Virus record (IMG/VR): IMGVR_UViG_3300047392_000072
Span: 1 to 28,883 of that record
Length of the DNA stretch: 28,883 nt
DNA from: a virus
Direction: 5' to 3' (one strand)
Part shown: one piece after another, positions 15,704-22,762 of the stretch
How positions within the stretch are numbered: position 1 is the first letter of the stretch
Layout of the letters: each line of letters begins with the position of its first letter
Notes under the pieces: generated by a model
The model's database searches: none
The model's input: the letters and a program-made list of their open reading frames with translations, nothing else
Told to the model about the DNA's origin: nothing
Translations under genes and position numbers: made by a program

Positions 15704-16689
15704 TGAATTACTCACTTTCAAATATGCTTCGTGCAGCCTGTATTGGTGGTCCTCCAGTCATCAGTGGTTTTGCTTATCCGATGGAGACACTTACCAGCAC
15801 AAAAGCTGACCAGTGGTATATTGATGGTTCTCCTGTATCTGGTCAAACTGGATCAACATTTCAAGTTCCCCTACTTGCTTACGGGACACAAATTACTTGT
15901 GGCGAATCCGCAGCGGTAACCGTATGGAAACCGTGGGATATTGCTGGTGTTGTTAGTGTGCGTATTGCGAACCAGAGAGCATGGAATAGCATCTCTCCAA
16001 ACGTAGCCGCCACAAATGGTCAAACAGTCAGAAGGTGGGGTGACTTGGTGAACAGTTACTCCGCTGACAATGCAACATCGGTTCAACAACCATTGTTTAG
16101 AAGCACGGGGCAAGGATCTTATCCTACAGTAGAGTTCGATGGAACAGATGATGTCTTGGCACTTTCAGGGAGTGAGCTTGATGTTTACAGAGACAAGGGT
16201 GCTTGTTACGCATTCATTGGTTTTAGAGCAACAACCCCGACATCAGGAAATCCCGAGCAAGCCATTTTGTATATTGCTACAGGTGTGAGCAACTCAAGAC
16301 TTTTGTATCACGCTAGATTCGGTGGAGCAAACAATTTTGGATTTTTGACAAGAAGACTAGATACAGACAGTTCTGCTCAACTAACTTATGCAAATGATTC
16401 AAACTACCACGTTCATGGCGCGGAGTTGCTTTTTTCCAGTGGCTCCTTTAGGCTTCGCATTGATGGCACTCAAGTAGGTTCGGGTAATTACGCATCTGGT
16501 TCTGGAAGTTCATCCAATACAGCTTCGGCTGCTGCTTCAATCGGTAATAATGGAAACGTACCCACACAGAGGGCTGGTGGTCATTATACCTGCGTAATAC
16601 TTGCAAACCAAACAATATCCAACACGGATAGAAGTAGGATCGAAAGATTTATAGGTTTATTTGGAGGTCTTAACATTCCACTTGTATGA
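15703..16689 (+). CDS. Tail fibre / adhesin with Ig-like and LamG-like domains
   Basis: 328 residues. Residues about 35-70 have the Ig-like pattern (DGSPVSGQTGSTFQVP, then TQITCGESAAVTV). From about 105 to the end is a concanavalin/LamG-like jelly roll, with YPTVEFDGTDDVLAL, VHGAELLFSSGSFRLRIDGT and the ending NTDRSRIERFIGLFGGLN often seen in such phage adhesins. It probably binds the host surface. Very Ser/Gly-rich and visibly less G/C-biased than the capsid genes, consistent with exchange of adhesin genes between phages. Confidence 0.75.
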   Translation: MNYSLSNMLRAACIGGPPVISGFAYPMETLTSTKADQWYIDGSPVSGQTGSTFQVPLLAYGTQITCGESAAVTVWKPWDIAGVVSVRIANQRAWNSISPNVAATNGQTVRRWGDLVNSYSADNATSVQQPLFRSTGQGSYPTVEFDGTDDVLALSGSELDVYRDKGACYAFIGFRATTPTSGNPEQAILYIATGVSNSRLLYHARFGGANNFGFLTRRLDTDSSAQLTYANDSNYHVHGAELLFSSGSFRLRIDGTQVGSGNYASGSGSSSNTASAAASIGNNGNVPTQRAGGHYTCVILANQTISNTDRSRIERFIGLFGGLNIPLV

Positions 16690-16952
16690 GATATTTCTTA
16701 GGAACTGCACAGCAATTTGACCATATGCGCTCCACCGTCATGGTTGAACTTTCTATGCCTAATCAATACGCAGATGAACCATGGAAAGAAGGAGTTTCCT
16801 CACTCGCTCTTGGTCCACATCATTACGAGCCTGAGCAATATGCTGCAATGATTAGCCAAGCTATTAGCATGGGTATCCAAGAAGTTACAGAATCTGAATA
16901 CATCGCAGCGCAACAATCTTCTGAAGAAAATCAAGCCAATCAATTACCATGA
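16686..16952 (+). CDS. Small protein downstream of fibre, unknown
   Basis: 88 residues, acidic, with Met-rich segments (AAMISQAISMGIQEV) and a Gln/Asn-rich end. It overlaps the fibre stop by 4 nt (ATGA), and its own stop overlaps the first holin-like gene. No domain recognised. A fibre chaperone or fibre-associated protein is possible from position only. Confidence 0.65.
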   Translation: MRYFLGTAQQFDHMRSTVMVELSMPNQYADEPWKEGVSSLALGPHHYEPEQYAAMISQAISMGIQEVTESEYIAAQQSSEENQANQLP

Positions 16953-17101
16953 AAACTACCGTATTAGGAATCCTTACAATCGTCGCAACTGTTTCCAATG
17001 TTGCCATCCAAGTTATCTCTGGAGAAGCGCCTGACTTTGCCGCAGCGTTTGCTGCCGTGGTCGCTGGCATTGGTCTAGTCAAAGCTGCTGACGACAAATG
17101 A
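16949..17101 (+). CDS. Holin-like small membrane protein 1
   Basis: 50 residues, ATG 16949 to TGA 17101, overlapping both neighbours by 4 nt. Two hydrophobic segments (VLGILTIVATVSNVAIQVI and FAAAFAAVVAGIGLVKAA) are separated by a short polar turn and followed by a charged C-terminus (ADDK). This is a two-helix holin or holin partner layout. It lies in a chain that ends with the endolysin. Confidence 0.65.
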   Translation: MKTTVLGILTIVATVSNVAIQVISGEAPDFAAAFAAVVAGIGLVKAADDK

Positions 17102-17262
17102 ACAAGGACTTCCTCCACAGCACGATTGGGACGATTGCTCCGCTCCTCGGGGTGATTACATCCTTTCAAGAGCAGATCGAATACTGGCTTCGGATTAGCG
17201 GTCTGGTAGTCGGTCTGATCGTTGGGTTGCTGAGTATGTGGCAACTCATCAAGAAGTTATGA
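17098..17262 (+). CDS. Holin-like small membrane protein 2
   Basis: 54 residues, ATG 17098 to TGA 17262. A first moderately hydrophobic segment (IGTIAPLLGVITSF), a polar bridge (QEQIEYWLR) and a second strongly hydrophobic helix (ISGLVVGLIVGLLSMW) end in a basic tail (KKL). Its stop overlaps the endolysin start. Holin/antiholin pairs are common, and which of the two membrane proteins makes the pore cannot be told from sequence. Confidence 0.7.
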   Translation: MNKDFLHSTIGTIAPLLGVITSFQEQIEYWLRISGLVVGLIVGLLSMWQLIKKL

Positions 17263-17756
17263 GCAAATTCGTCCAAGAGATCATCCGTATCGCCAAGGCT
17301 GAAGTCGGGGTGAAGGAGGTTGGTAATACGAATTGCGGCGAGAGAGTCGATCAATACAAGGCAGCTACATGGCTTAATCCGAAGAAGGGATGGGCGTGGT
17401 GCGCTGCCTTCGTCTGTTGGGTGGTGCGTGAGGCAATGGCATCCGCTGAAGTGAAGCAGACCAAGACGTTCAAACGCCCGAGGACTGCTGGGGCATGGGA
17501 CTTCGAGAACTGGTCAAGAGCGCAGGATAAAAGCACATGGACGCTGCGTGATCCTGAGCGTGACATTCTCCCTGGAGACATCGTGATCTTCACGTTCTCC
17601 CACATTGGCTTCGCTATTTCCGCGCCCGACAACGATGGGTTCATCCGAACAGTGGAGGGGAATACTGACGCTGCTGGATCTAGGGAAGGTGGAGGAGTCT
17701 ACACCAAGTCTCGCCACATCTCTAAGATTCGCTCCCGCATTCGGTTTACGATCTGA
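17259..17756 (+). CDS. Endolysin, CHAP-type peptidase/amidase
   Basis: 165 residues, essentially one CHAP domain. The catalytic Cys is Cys48 in WAWCAAFVCW, His115 lies in FSHIGFAI, and the third residue may be Asn135 in VEGNTD. PGDIVIF just before the His is also typical. It cleaves peptidoglycan peptide bonds for lysis. No signal peptide, so it depends on the holin. ATG 17259 overlaps the holin stop (ATGA); an upstream in-frame GTG at 17238 lies inside the holin gene and is less likely. Confidence 0.88.
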   Translation: MSKFVQEIIRIAKAEVGVKEVGNTNCGERVDQYKAATWLNPKKGWAWCAAFVCWVVREAMASAEVKQTKTFKRPRTAGAWDFENWSRAQDKSTWTLRDPERDILPGDIVIFTFSHIGFAISAPDNDGFIRTVEGNTDAAGSREGGGVYTKSRHISKIRSRIRFTI

Positions 17757-17808
17757 TATTTCATACGAAAGTGGGCGATGATGTCCACGATAACCGACAT
17801 TACACGCA

Positions 17809-18609
17809 ATGAAACCAATAAAAAGCAAGTCCAAGATTATTGTCCTGTTGTCAGACCTCCATATCGGCTCCGTGGTTGGTCTATGGCTTCCAGACTTTGT
17901 GTCCAACGAAGGAGTCCCCATCGGTCAGAATGCCTTCCAGAAGTGGTTATGGGCTTGCTGGCAAGACTGCCATGAGTGGATTGCTAAGATCGTGGGAGAT
18001 GAACCCTATGAGCTTGTCATCAATGGCGACTTGGTCGAGGGCATCCACCACCGCACGACTCAAGTCATGAGTGCCGATCTAGGCGACCAGTCTGCTGCTG
18101 TGATCCAGATCCTTGAGCCTGTGACCAGCAAGGCAGCGGGAGTGCATATCATCAAGGGGACTGAGTGCCACACGCGAAACGATGAGATCCGTCTGGGCAA
18201 GGTGCTAGGCGCATCGAGGAATCCTGAGAACGGACAGAACGCATGGGACAGTCTCGACATCGAGATCAACGGAACGCTTGTGAACTTTGCTCACCATATC
18301 TCCGCGACATCCCGACCGTATCTTGAAGCTGGAGCGCATAGCATTGCCCTGGGTGTCATTACCCATACCCGCGCCCGAGTCGGCAAGCGTGTGCCTTCTG
18401 TCATCTGTCGAGCGCATCGCCATCGCCATGGAATCTGGACGGATGGCAACCAAGCATCGCTCATAACTGGCGCATGGCAGGGGCTTACTCGCCATGGCTA
18501 CAAGGTAGTCCCCGATGCTATCTCCGAACCTTCGTGTATCATTCTTGATGCGAGGTCGACCGACAAAGGCGACCTCCCTCTGTTTCATCAACGCAAATAC
18601 GTCCCATAA
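17809..18609 (+). CDS. Calcineurin-like metallophosphoesterase
   Basis: 266 residues. Metal-binding motifs are in order: SDLHIG (Asp16, His18), INGDLVEG (Asp74), KGTECH (His121, replacing the usual GNHE), FAHH (His162/163) and RAHRHRHG (His203-207). GTE.H in place of GNH is something I associate with phage members of this superfamily. It hydrolyses phosphate esters, probably of nucleotides or nucleic acid, with two metal ions. It lies between the endolysin and a small DNA-binding protein at the end of the late strand, an unusual place for an enzyme that presumably acts on nucleic acid. Confidence 0.85.
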   Translation: MKPIKSKSKIIVLLSDLHIGSVVGLWLPDFVSNEGVPIGQNAFQKWLWACWQDCHEWIAKIVGDEPYELVINGDLVEGIHHRTTQVMSADLGDQSAAVIQILEPVTSKAAGVHIIKGTECHTRNDEIRLGKVLGASRNPENGQNAWDSLDIEINGTLVNFAHHISATSRPYLEAGAHSIALGVITHTRARVGKRVPSVICRAHRHRHGIWTDGNQASLITGAWQGLTRHGYKVVPDAISEPSCIILDARSTDKGDLPLFHQRKYVP

Positions 18610-18845
18610 TGGCAAAAAGCATACCCAAAGTAACAGGCATGGACTGGATCGTGGAGAAGTTCTCCTATGAACCAATGACTCCAGAGGAGTTCACCGCAGA
18701 GATGGTAGCAAAGCAATCTGGTGCTAACATCAACACGGTGAGAAGCAAGCTGAAACGGATGGAAACGAATGGCGAGATCGTCGGGCGAAAGTTGCTCATA
18801 GACGGCAGGCATTTTGTCGTCTACAAGCAAGCCGAGGCGGGTTAG
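18609..18845 (+). CDS. Small winged-helix DNA-binding protein
   Basis: 78 residues. The middle TAEMVAKQSGANINTVRSKL followed by METNGEIVGRKLL and RHFVVYK is a winged helix (recognition helix plus a two-stranded wing). It could regulate late transcription or be a structural DNA binder. It is the last plus-strand gene and its stop overlaps that of the converging minus gene by a few bases, with no terminator between the two transcription units. Confidence 0.7.
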   Translation: MAKSIPKVTGMDWIVEKFSYEPMTPEEFTAEMVAKQSGANINTVRSKLKRMETNGEIVGRKLLIDGRHFVVYKQAEAG

Positions 18846-19027
18846 ACTGGGCGGATTCCATACAGAACTCCATCTTGCTTTTGGAGTTCCCATCCGTCAT
18901 CCTCTGCGTTGCTGATTCCTACGCGCCCGCAGTCGGAGTAGTGTTCCATGTGAATAGCGCACCAAGGCTCTCCGCAGCAGTCGCACTCTGGGAGGTCAGC
19001 AGCGAAGACAATGCGGATTCGTTCCAT
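18842..19027 (-). CDS. Cys-rich small protein, probable zinc-binding
   Basis: 61 residues from ATG 19027 (a longer 79-residue frame begins at 19081). It contains CDCCGEPWCAIH and HYSDCGRVG, giving a C-x-C-C-x4-C-x2-H...H-x3-C arrangement that suits a zinc ribbon, and ends DGVLYGIRP. Short phage proteins with CGEPWCAVH..H..DC and a final DG.LY.RP are familiar to me but unannotated. It overlaps the last 36 codons of the methyltransferase frame, so one of the two C-/N-termini is odd. Confidence 0.6.
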   Translation of the reverse strand: MERIRIVFAADLPECDCCGEPWCAIHMEHYSDCGRVGISNAEDDGWELQKQDGVLYGIRPV

Positions 19028-19605
19028 TGCTCTGCCATTGCTTTCGCAATACCTTTGTATGTCGTTGATCTGATTTTCCATCTGTCGTCCGAAGGTCCTA
19101 GTTTGTTTTGCCCTCCATCAGTTTGATTTGCCCATCGTGGCTTGCCGTTCACGATTCTTGGTGAAATCTCATTAGTTGGCAATAGTTTTGGCAAGTTTTT
19201 TAGCCACAGGCACGTTGCTTTGCTGGCGTCATGCCCGAAATGATACGGTTGTATGATTTGGTCTGGCTTACGAATCCTGCTGGAGATAATCGAAACTGGA
19301 TTCTCTAAAGCAATGTGCTTGATGTCAGCATCCAGCAGTTGCTTGACAAACGCCAGTGCTTTGTCTGTCTCCTCCCATCCGCGACCTCGATCATTCCAGT
19401 GGATGCCAGAGACGCTAAGGTATGTGCATGGGGGATGGCAGATCATTAAATCCCATCCATCTCCCAGCACATCCCGAACGTCACCTTGGTAGTGGTGTCC
19501 TGGAGTATCGGTGGGCAGTAAGTCACAAGACATTGCATCGTGACCTGCGGCGATAAAAGCCTCACGCACCGTCCCTGAATACTCGCAAGCAACCAGAACT
19601 TTCAT
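18919..19605 (-). CDS. DNA cytosine-C5 methyltransferase
   Basis: 228 residues. The N-terminal VLVACEYSGTVREAF is the AdoMet-binding strand-loop, CHPPCTYLSVSG (Cys60) is motif IV with the catalytic Pro-Cys, and ALENPV (101-103) is motif VI. The target-recognition region is short, as in phage types that often end near RSTTYKGIAKAMAEQW (about residue 194). Here the frame continues some 34 residues, overlapping the next gene. It probably methylates phage DNA against restriction. The start overlaps the upstream stop (ATGA). Confidence 0.85.
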   Translation of the reverse strand: MKVLVACEYSGTVREAFIAAGHDAMSCDLLPTDTPGHHYQGDVRDVLGDGWDLMICHPPCTYLSVSGIHWNDRGRGWEETDKALAFVKQLLDADIKHIALENPVSIISSRIRKPDQIIQPYHFGHDASKATCLWLKNLPKLLPTNEISPRIVNGKPRWANQTDGGQNKLGPSDDRWKIRSTTYKGIAKAMAEQWNESALSSLLTSQSATAAESLGALFTWNTTPTAGA

Positions 19606-19799
19606 AGCACATCCTGTGGTAGTATCTCCGTTTCTGGAAACTCATACACCTCGTTAATCCGCTCCATGATCGCAGTGTAGACTGCTGCCTCAATCTGCTC
19701 ATATGATGGATCTTCGGTATGTTTGTGCGCCCGAGAGACGCCGTAGCGGCATCCCTCTTCAACGCAGTTGCTTAGTATTGTGTAGTGTTTTGCTCTCAT
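19602..19799 (-). CDS. Small early protein, unknown
   Basis: 65 residues from ATG 19799, which overlaps the stop of the upstream gene (ATGA); the longer open frame upstream is not needed. Mixed charge with two Cys (SNCVEEGCRYGV) and a helical middle (YEQIEAAVYTAIMERINEV). Coupled also to the methyltransferase downstream. No family recognised. Confidence 0.6.
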   Translation of the reverse strand: MRAKHYTILSNCVEEGCRYGVSRAHKHTEDPSYEQIEAAVYTAIMERINEVYEFPETEILPQDVL

Positions 19800-20083
19800 T
19801 GGTCTTCTGGTAGTTTGAATTTGATAATGTCTTTCAGTCGTTTGAGTGTGCAATCATCGCCATCTGCTAAGTGGAGGTTTTTAGCAATAGTGGAGTGAAT
19901 CGCTTCTTGCAGTTCACGGTATGCGGCGGCAAGGATTGCTGCTGATGCTGCGTATCTATCCGCAAGAAGATTGTTGACGCATTTCTTTTGCTGCCATGCG
20001 TCAATAATTTCGTTGTCCCATGCGGTTTCGTTATCAGCAGCATAAGCCAAAGCTGCGTCGATTTGTTCTTGTGTTGGTTTCAT
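19796..20083 (-). CDS. Small helical early protein, unknown
   Basis: 95 residues, almost entirely helical and Ala-rich (QIDAALAYAADNETAWDN, DRYAASAAILAAAYRELQEA), with no enzyme motif. The start follows the leader TTTACCAAC-ATG-AAA, a non-Shine-Dalgarno context shared with two other genes in this block. It begins a coupled trio with the next gene and the methyltransferase. Confidence 0.65.
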   Translation of the reverse strand: MKPTQEQIDAALAYAADNETAWDNEIIDAWQQKKCVNNLLADRYAASAAILAAAYRELQEAIHSTIAKNLHLADGDDCTLKRLKDIIKFKLPEDQ

Positions 20084-20094
20084 GTTGGTAAATT

Positions 20095-20679
20095 TTATAA
20101 GTAATAAACATAAGTATGCTTTCCTGCGGTTTGCTTGTAAAATGCCTCACCTGTTTCTAAAAGCAATTTAAGTCTCTTTGCAAAAGGCTTTAGTTTTCCT
20201 TTGTATGTAGTGCGTATGGTCTTATCGTGAAACTTTTTTTCTCCATAATAGATAACCTTAGCACCTTTAACATCTTCTAATTGTTTAAAATTGCTGGCTT
20301 TATAGATAATCCCAGAGTGTCCATGTTCTTTATCTGCATAACTTACAACAATTTTGCCTCCCCAATCCTTCCTGAGGAGTCTTAACGATTTTCCGATAAA
20401 GAAACTTTCAGCATTGCGAGGAGTAGCATCAACGCAGCAAAGTCTGCGAAGTTCAATCACTTGGCTTGGATCTGAAGAGAATCTTTTCCATTGGTTTGCC
20501 ATAGCCATTTTGCCATAGAACATAGCTCCCTTCATTGCGCCATACGCATCAAATAAGGCATAACAATAATCTGCTATGCACCCATTTATGCTTTTAGAGT
20601 AATGCCATGTTTCTATAAAATTCGCAATATCGCTTCTGCTGACGAGTCTAACTTTCCAATTTTTCAAAGTTGTATTCAT
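20095..20679 (-). CDS. Mom-like DNA modification protein (GNAT fold)
   Basis: 194 residues from ATG 20679. In-frame starts at 20766 and 20799 would add up to 40 residues that look less conserved. Family blocks in order are FIETWHYSKSINGC, GAMFYGKMAM, VIELRRLCCVD, RNAESFFIGKSLRLLRKD, VVSYADKEHGHSGIIYKASN. This is the pattern of phage Mu Mom-type proteins, which add a carbamoylmethyl group to adenine in DNA and protect against restriction. The gene is distinctly AT-rich against its neighbours and has no coupled overlap at its 3' end, so it looks like a recent acquisition. Confidence 0.75.
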   Translation of the reverse strand: MNTTLKNWKVRLVSRSDIANFIETWHYSKSINGCIADYCYALFDAYGAMKGAMFYGKMAMANQWKRFSSDPSQVIELRRLCCVDATPRNAESFFIGKSLRLLRKDWGGKIVVSYADKEHGHSGIIYKASNFKQLEDVKGAKVIYYGEKKFHDKTIRTTYKGKLKPFAKRLKLLLETGEAFYKQTAGKHTYVYYL

Positions 20680-20771
20680 TTCAGGATTGCGTTTTTGCTC
20701 TTGCCAGTCAAAGATGCCTCCATCTGTGAATATCAAATCATTGCAATATGTATCATTATTTAGCATACCGT

Positions 20772-21353
20772 TTATGATTTTCTTCTGAATGATTCCCATG
20801 TGAATGCCAGCTTTGCTCCGTTCTCCTCGATCCTGTCAATCACGGCAGGGGATAGCGTGGATGCTAGCTTCTCCCATGAGTAGTTCGAGATGAGGATCGT
20901 CGGCATATCTGCGGCGTATCGCGCATCAATGATGGCAGTGAGTTGTCTGTCTTCGTATGGCGTTTCACCACGCTCCTGGACTTCATCAATAACCAGCAAT
21001 GCTGCCTCGCAATAATCCGATACCACTTCCTTCTCTGACTTCTTTGCCCCAGAGATGTAGGTGGACTTGATCGTCGAGAACAGATTGACTGCTGTTGTGT
21101 AGACCATCGGACGCTTCTTGTATGTCGTCGTCCATCCCTGCTCGCCTGTGCTGATGTTAGGACGCTTGGACTTATGCGCCCGAGCTACCTCCCATGCCAT
21201 GCGGGTCTTGCCTGTGCCGTATCCTCCGTAGAGAATCGTGATCCCACCTTCATCCGTGGTAGCGAGTGCCTTGGCGTAGTTTGCCAACCACCCTGCTCCC
21301 CCTGCTGGCGGAGCATCGTCGTATCGTTTCGGAAATCCTCTGAGTGTATTCAT
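20772..21353 (-). CDS. DnaC-like helicase loader, AAA+ ATPase
   Basis: 193 residues. Walker A at 43-50 (GGYGTGKT), Walker B at about 119-124 (LLVIDE), sensor-1-type Asn in PTILISNYS and an Arg-containing DRIEE near the end. Size and motif spacing match DnaC/IstB-type loaders that place the replicative helicase. No helicase or polymerase is visible in this window, so the phage may use host ones or carry them elsewhere. The start overlaps the stop of the upstream ribbon-helix-helix-like gene. Confidence 0.85.
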   Translation of the reverse strand: MNTLRGFPKRYDDAPPAGGAGWLANYAKALATTDEGGITILYGGYGTGKTRMAWEVARAHKSKRPNISTGEQGWTTTYKKRPMVYTTAVNLFSTIKSTYISGAKKSEKEVVSDYCEAALLVIDEVQERGETPYEDRQLTAIIDARYAADMPTILISNYSWEKLASTLSPAVIDRIEENGAKLAFTWESFRRKS

Positions 21354-21634
21354 TGTTCGGGCAGGTTAAGGATTTGTGACACAGTGTAGCCAACACCTTT
21401 CTTGAGTAGGTGTGAGTAGTCTACAGGCATTGTTGGTTCGATCTTCTCAGACTCCTGGGTGCGTATGAGTAACTCCGCCGCCTGACTGATCGAGCATCTC
21501 CTGCGATTGGCTAGCCTCCTGAGACGCTGATATGTCTCTTGCTCCAGTCGCAGTGCCACAGTTGCTTTCTGCTCCCATGGCTTCTTCCGTGGTCGTCCAC
21601 TGACCATGCTGAATCCTTTGTCGCTGACTCTCAT
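21350..21634 (-). CDS. Ribbon-helix-helix-like DNA-binding protein
   Basis: 94 residues. After an AT-hook-like GRPRKKPWEQ comes ATVALRLEQETYQRLRRLA and RRCSISQAAELLIR, a beta strand plus two helices typical of CopG/Arc-type folds. It may regulate the early operon or assist the loader gene downstream. The start at 21634 overlaps the previous stop; ATG 21607, with AAGGA about 7 nt upstream, may be the real start. Confidence 0.65.
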   Translation of the reverse strand: MRVSDKGFSMVSGRPRKKPWEQKATVALRLEQETYQRLRRLANRRRCSISQAAELLIRTQESEKIEPTMPVDYSHLLKKGVGYTVSQILNLPEQ

Positions 21635-21831
21635 GCTAGGTGGTATTGGGCGAAGGTTTTACCGTTGCGAGTGATTGGTGTTGTGCGGATGTCCATCCCT
21701 GCTCTCCGCAGATCCAGAATCCGTGCCGATAGTCTCATGCACCCCCATTTCTCTAGGGCTTGCAGAGGAGTGATCTTATGCCCCCGAAGGAGCCATGCTT
21801 GTATTTTTTTCGTTGTGCTTTGTGTATTCAT
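21631..21831 (-). CDS. Helix-turn-helix protein (HTH_39-like)
   Basis: 66 residues from ATG 21831. KKIQAWLLRGHKITPLQALE followed by CMRLSARILDLRRAGMDI and TTPITRNGKTFAQYHL is the usual layout of small phage and bacterial HTH_39 domain proteins. Possible transcription regulator. A longer upstream extension is open but low in coding quality. The stop overlaps the next start (ATGA). Confidence 0.7.
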   Translation of the reverse strand: MNTQSTTKKIQAWLLRGHKITPLQALEKWGCMRLSARILDLRRAGMDIRTTPITRNGKTFAQYHLA

Positions 21832-21903
21832 TTTGTTGTTCTGTTGATATTCACCCTGCCCTCCGTAATCAGATTTTGGGAGGACAGGGCTTACCATGCT
21901 CCA

Positions 21904-22104
21904 TCAGCACCCGCTGAGGGAAATTTTTGCGCTGCGTATCTCGCTTGGAGATGCGAAGCTGCGAATCTCGGTGTAATAGCCTGTGTCCTCCGCCAGTGCT
22001 GGCGACCAGTCACACCCACACTGCGTGGCGATCTCCACGTCGTAACGCTCGCACAGGTCAGCCAGCTCCGCGATAAAGCGCGTGATGCGTTCTTGCTTAG
22101 TCAT
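21904..22104 (-). CDS. Small early protein, unknown
   Basis: 66 residues from ATG 22104, preceded by GGAGG that lies in the last codons of the upstream gene (8-nt overlap). The sequence TRFIAELADLCERYDVEI and ATQCGCDWSPALAED suggests a helix and a short Cys-containing loop. Function unknown. It is the last gene of the tandem coupled array. Confidence 0.6.
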   Translation of the reverse strand: MTKQERITRFIAELADLCERYDVEIATQCGCDWSPALAEDTGYYTEIRSFASPSEIRSAKISLSGC

Positions 22105-22387
22105 CGGAGCCTCCTTTTGCTGTGGCAATTGCTTTGCGTAGTGCGCTGATCAGCTTGGCTGTTGGCTCTAGCTCTTTCCAAGTAGGAGCTTCCCAGCGAT
22201 CGACGACTGCTTGGGCAGCCTCCACCAGCGTGTCGCGTTGCTCCCGCGCCTCGGCAAGCTCGCGTTTACACTGAGTCAGTTCATACTCCACTTGCGCGGC
22301 ATCTTCGTATGGGACGATGTATTTTGGCAAATTTGGATTTTCATATTGGCATCGCCTAGCGGATACCATTCTTGGCGCATCACTCAT
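22097..22387 (-). CDS. Tandem LERELAEA-family protein, copy 1 (divergent)
   Basis: 96 residues beginning MSDAPRM and ending AKGGSDD. The middle has VEYELTQCKRELAEAREQRD, a coiled coil related to the two adjacent copies and to the DUF3310 fusion at 10802. The start is preceded by GGAGG embedded in the upstream gene. The family (N-terminal TPRTDA, then LERELAEA) is familiar from environmental phages but has no assigned role. The C-terminal KGGSDD is read from the RBS/start region of the next gene. Confidence 0.75.
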   Translation of the reverse strand: MSDAPRMVSARRCQYENPNLPKYIVPYEDAAQVEYELTQCKRELAEAREQRDTLVEAAQAVVDRWEAPTWKELEPTAKLISALRKAIATAKGGSDD

Positions 22388-22762
22388 CGCTCCCTCCTTT
22401 CACAGAGGCTAGGGCTGCTTTGTATTTTGCAATGGCGGCGCTGAATTCTGGCGTGTTGCAATTCGGATGGTCGTCTTCCTCGATGAATGGCCACATTAAC
22501 TCCAAAGCATGCGCCAGCAATCGCTTTGCCGCCCGTGCCTCGGCCAGCTCCTTTGATTGAAGTGCGTAAAGATCGCGGCGGAATTGCAAATCAAATTTCG
22601 CCTCGGTAAGCTCGCGTTCGAGTTGCTGGCATACGTCTTCATGAACTACATTGCATGGTCTGCTTGCAATCGTGTCTAACCGATCAATCGGCATTGCAGC
22701 GGCATCCGTCCTTGGTGTATCACTCATCGCTCCCTCCTTTCACAGAGGCTAGGGCTGCTTTG
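22379..22762. repeat. 44-bp exact direct repeat pair in the tandem array
   Basis: 22379-22422 and 22719-22762 are identical, 340 nt apart. Each copy covers the end of one family gene (encoding ..KAALASVKGGSDE) and the RBS/start of the next. A partial third copy lies at 23013-23034. Confidence 0.9.
22380..22727 (-). CDS. Tandem LERELAEA-family protein, copy 2
   Basis: 115 residues beginning MSDTPRTDAA, with CQQLERELTEAKFDLQ and a second KELAEARAAKR, then a helical region and the ending ASVKGGSDE. Start ATG 22727 overlaps the stop of copy 3 by 8 nt, with AAAGGAGG just upstream. DNA around its start and its end is exactly duplicated (see the 44-bp direct repeat). Predicted coiled coil; partner unknown. 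Confidence 0.75.
   Translation of the reverse strand: MSDTPRTDAAAMPIDRLDTIASRPCNVVHEDVCQQLERELTEAKFDLQFRRDLYALQSKELAEARAAKRLLAHALELMWPFIEEDDHPNCNTPEFSAAIAKYKAALASVKGGSDE

Noticed and set aside
17238-17258. Longer endolysin starting at GTG 17238
   Set aside because: It lies inside the holin gene; the ATG at 17259 overlaps the holin stop like the other couplings.
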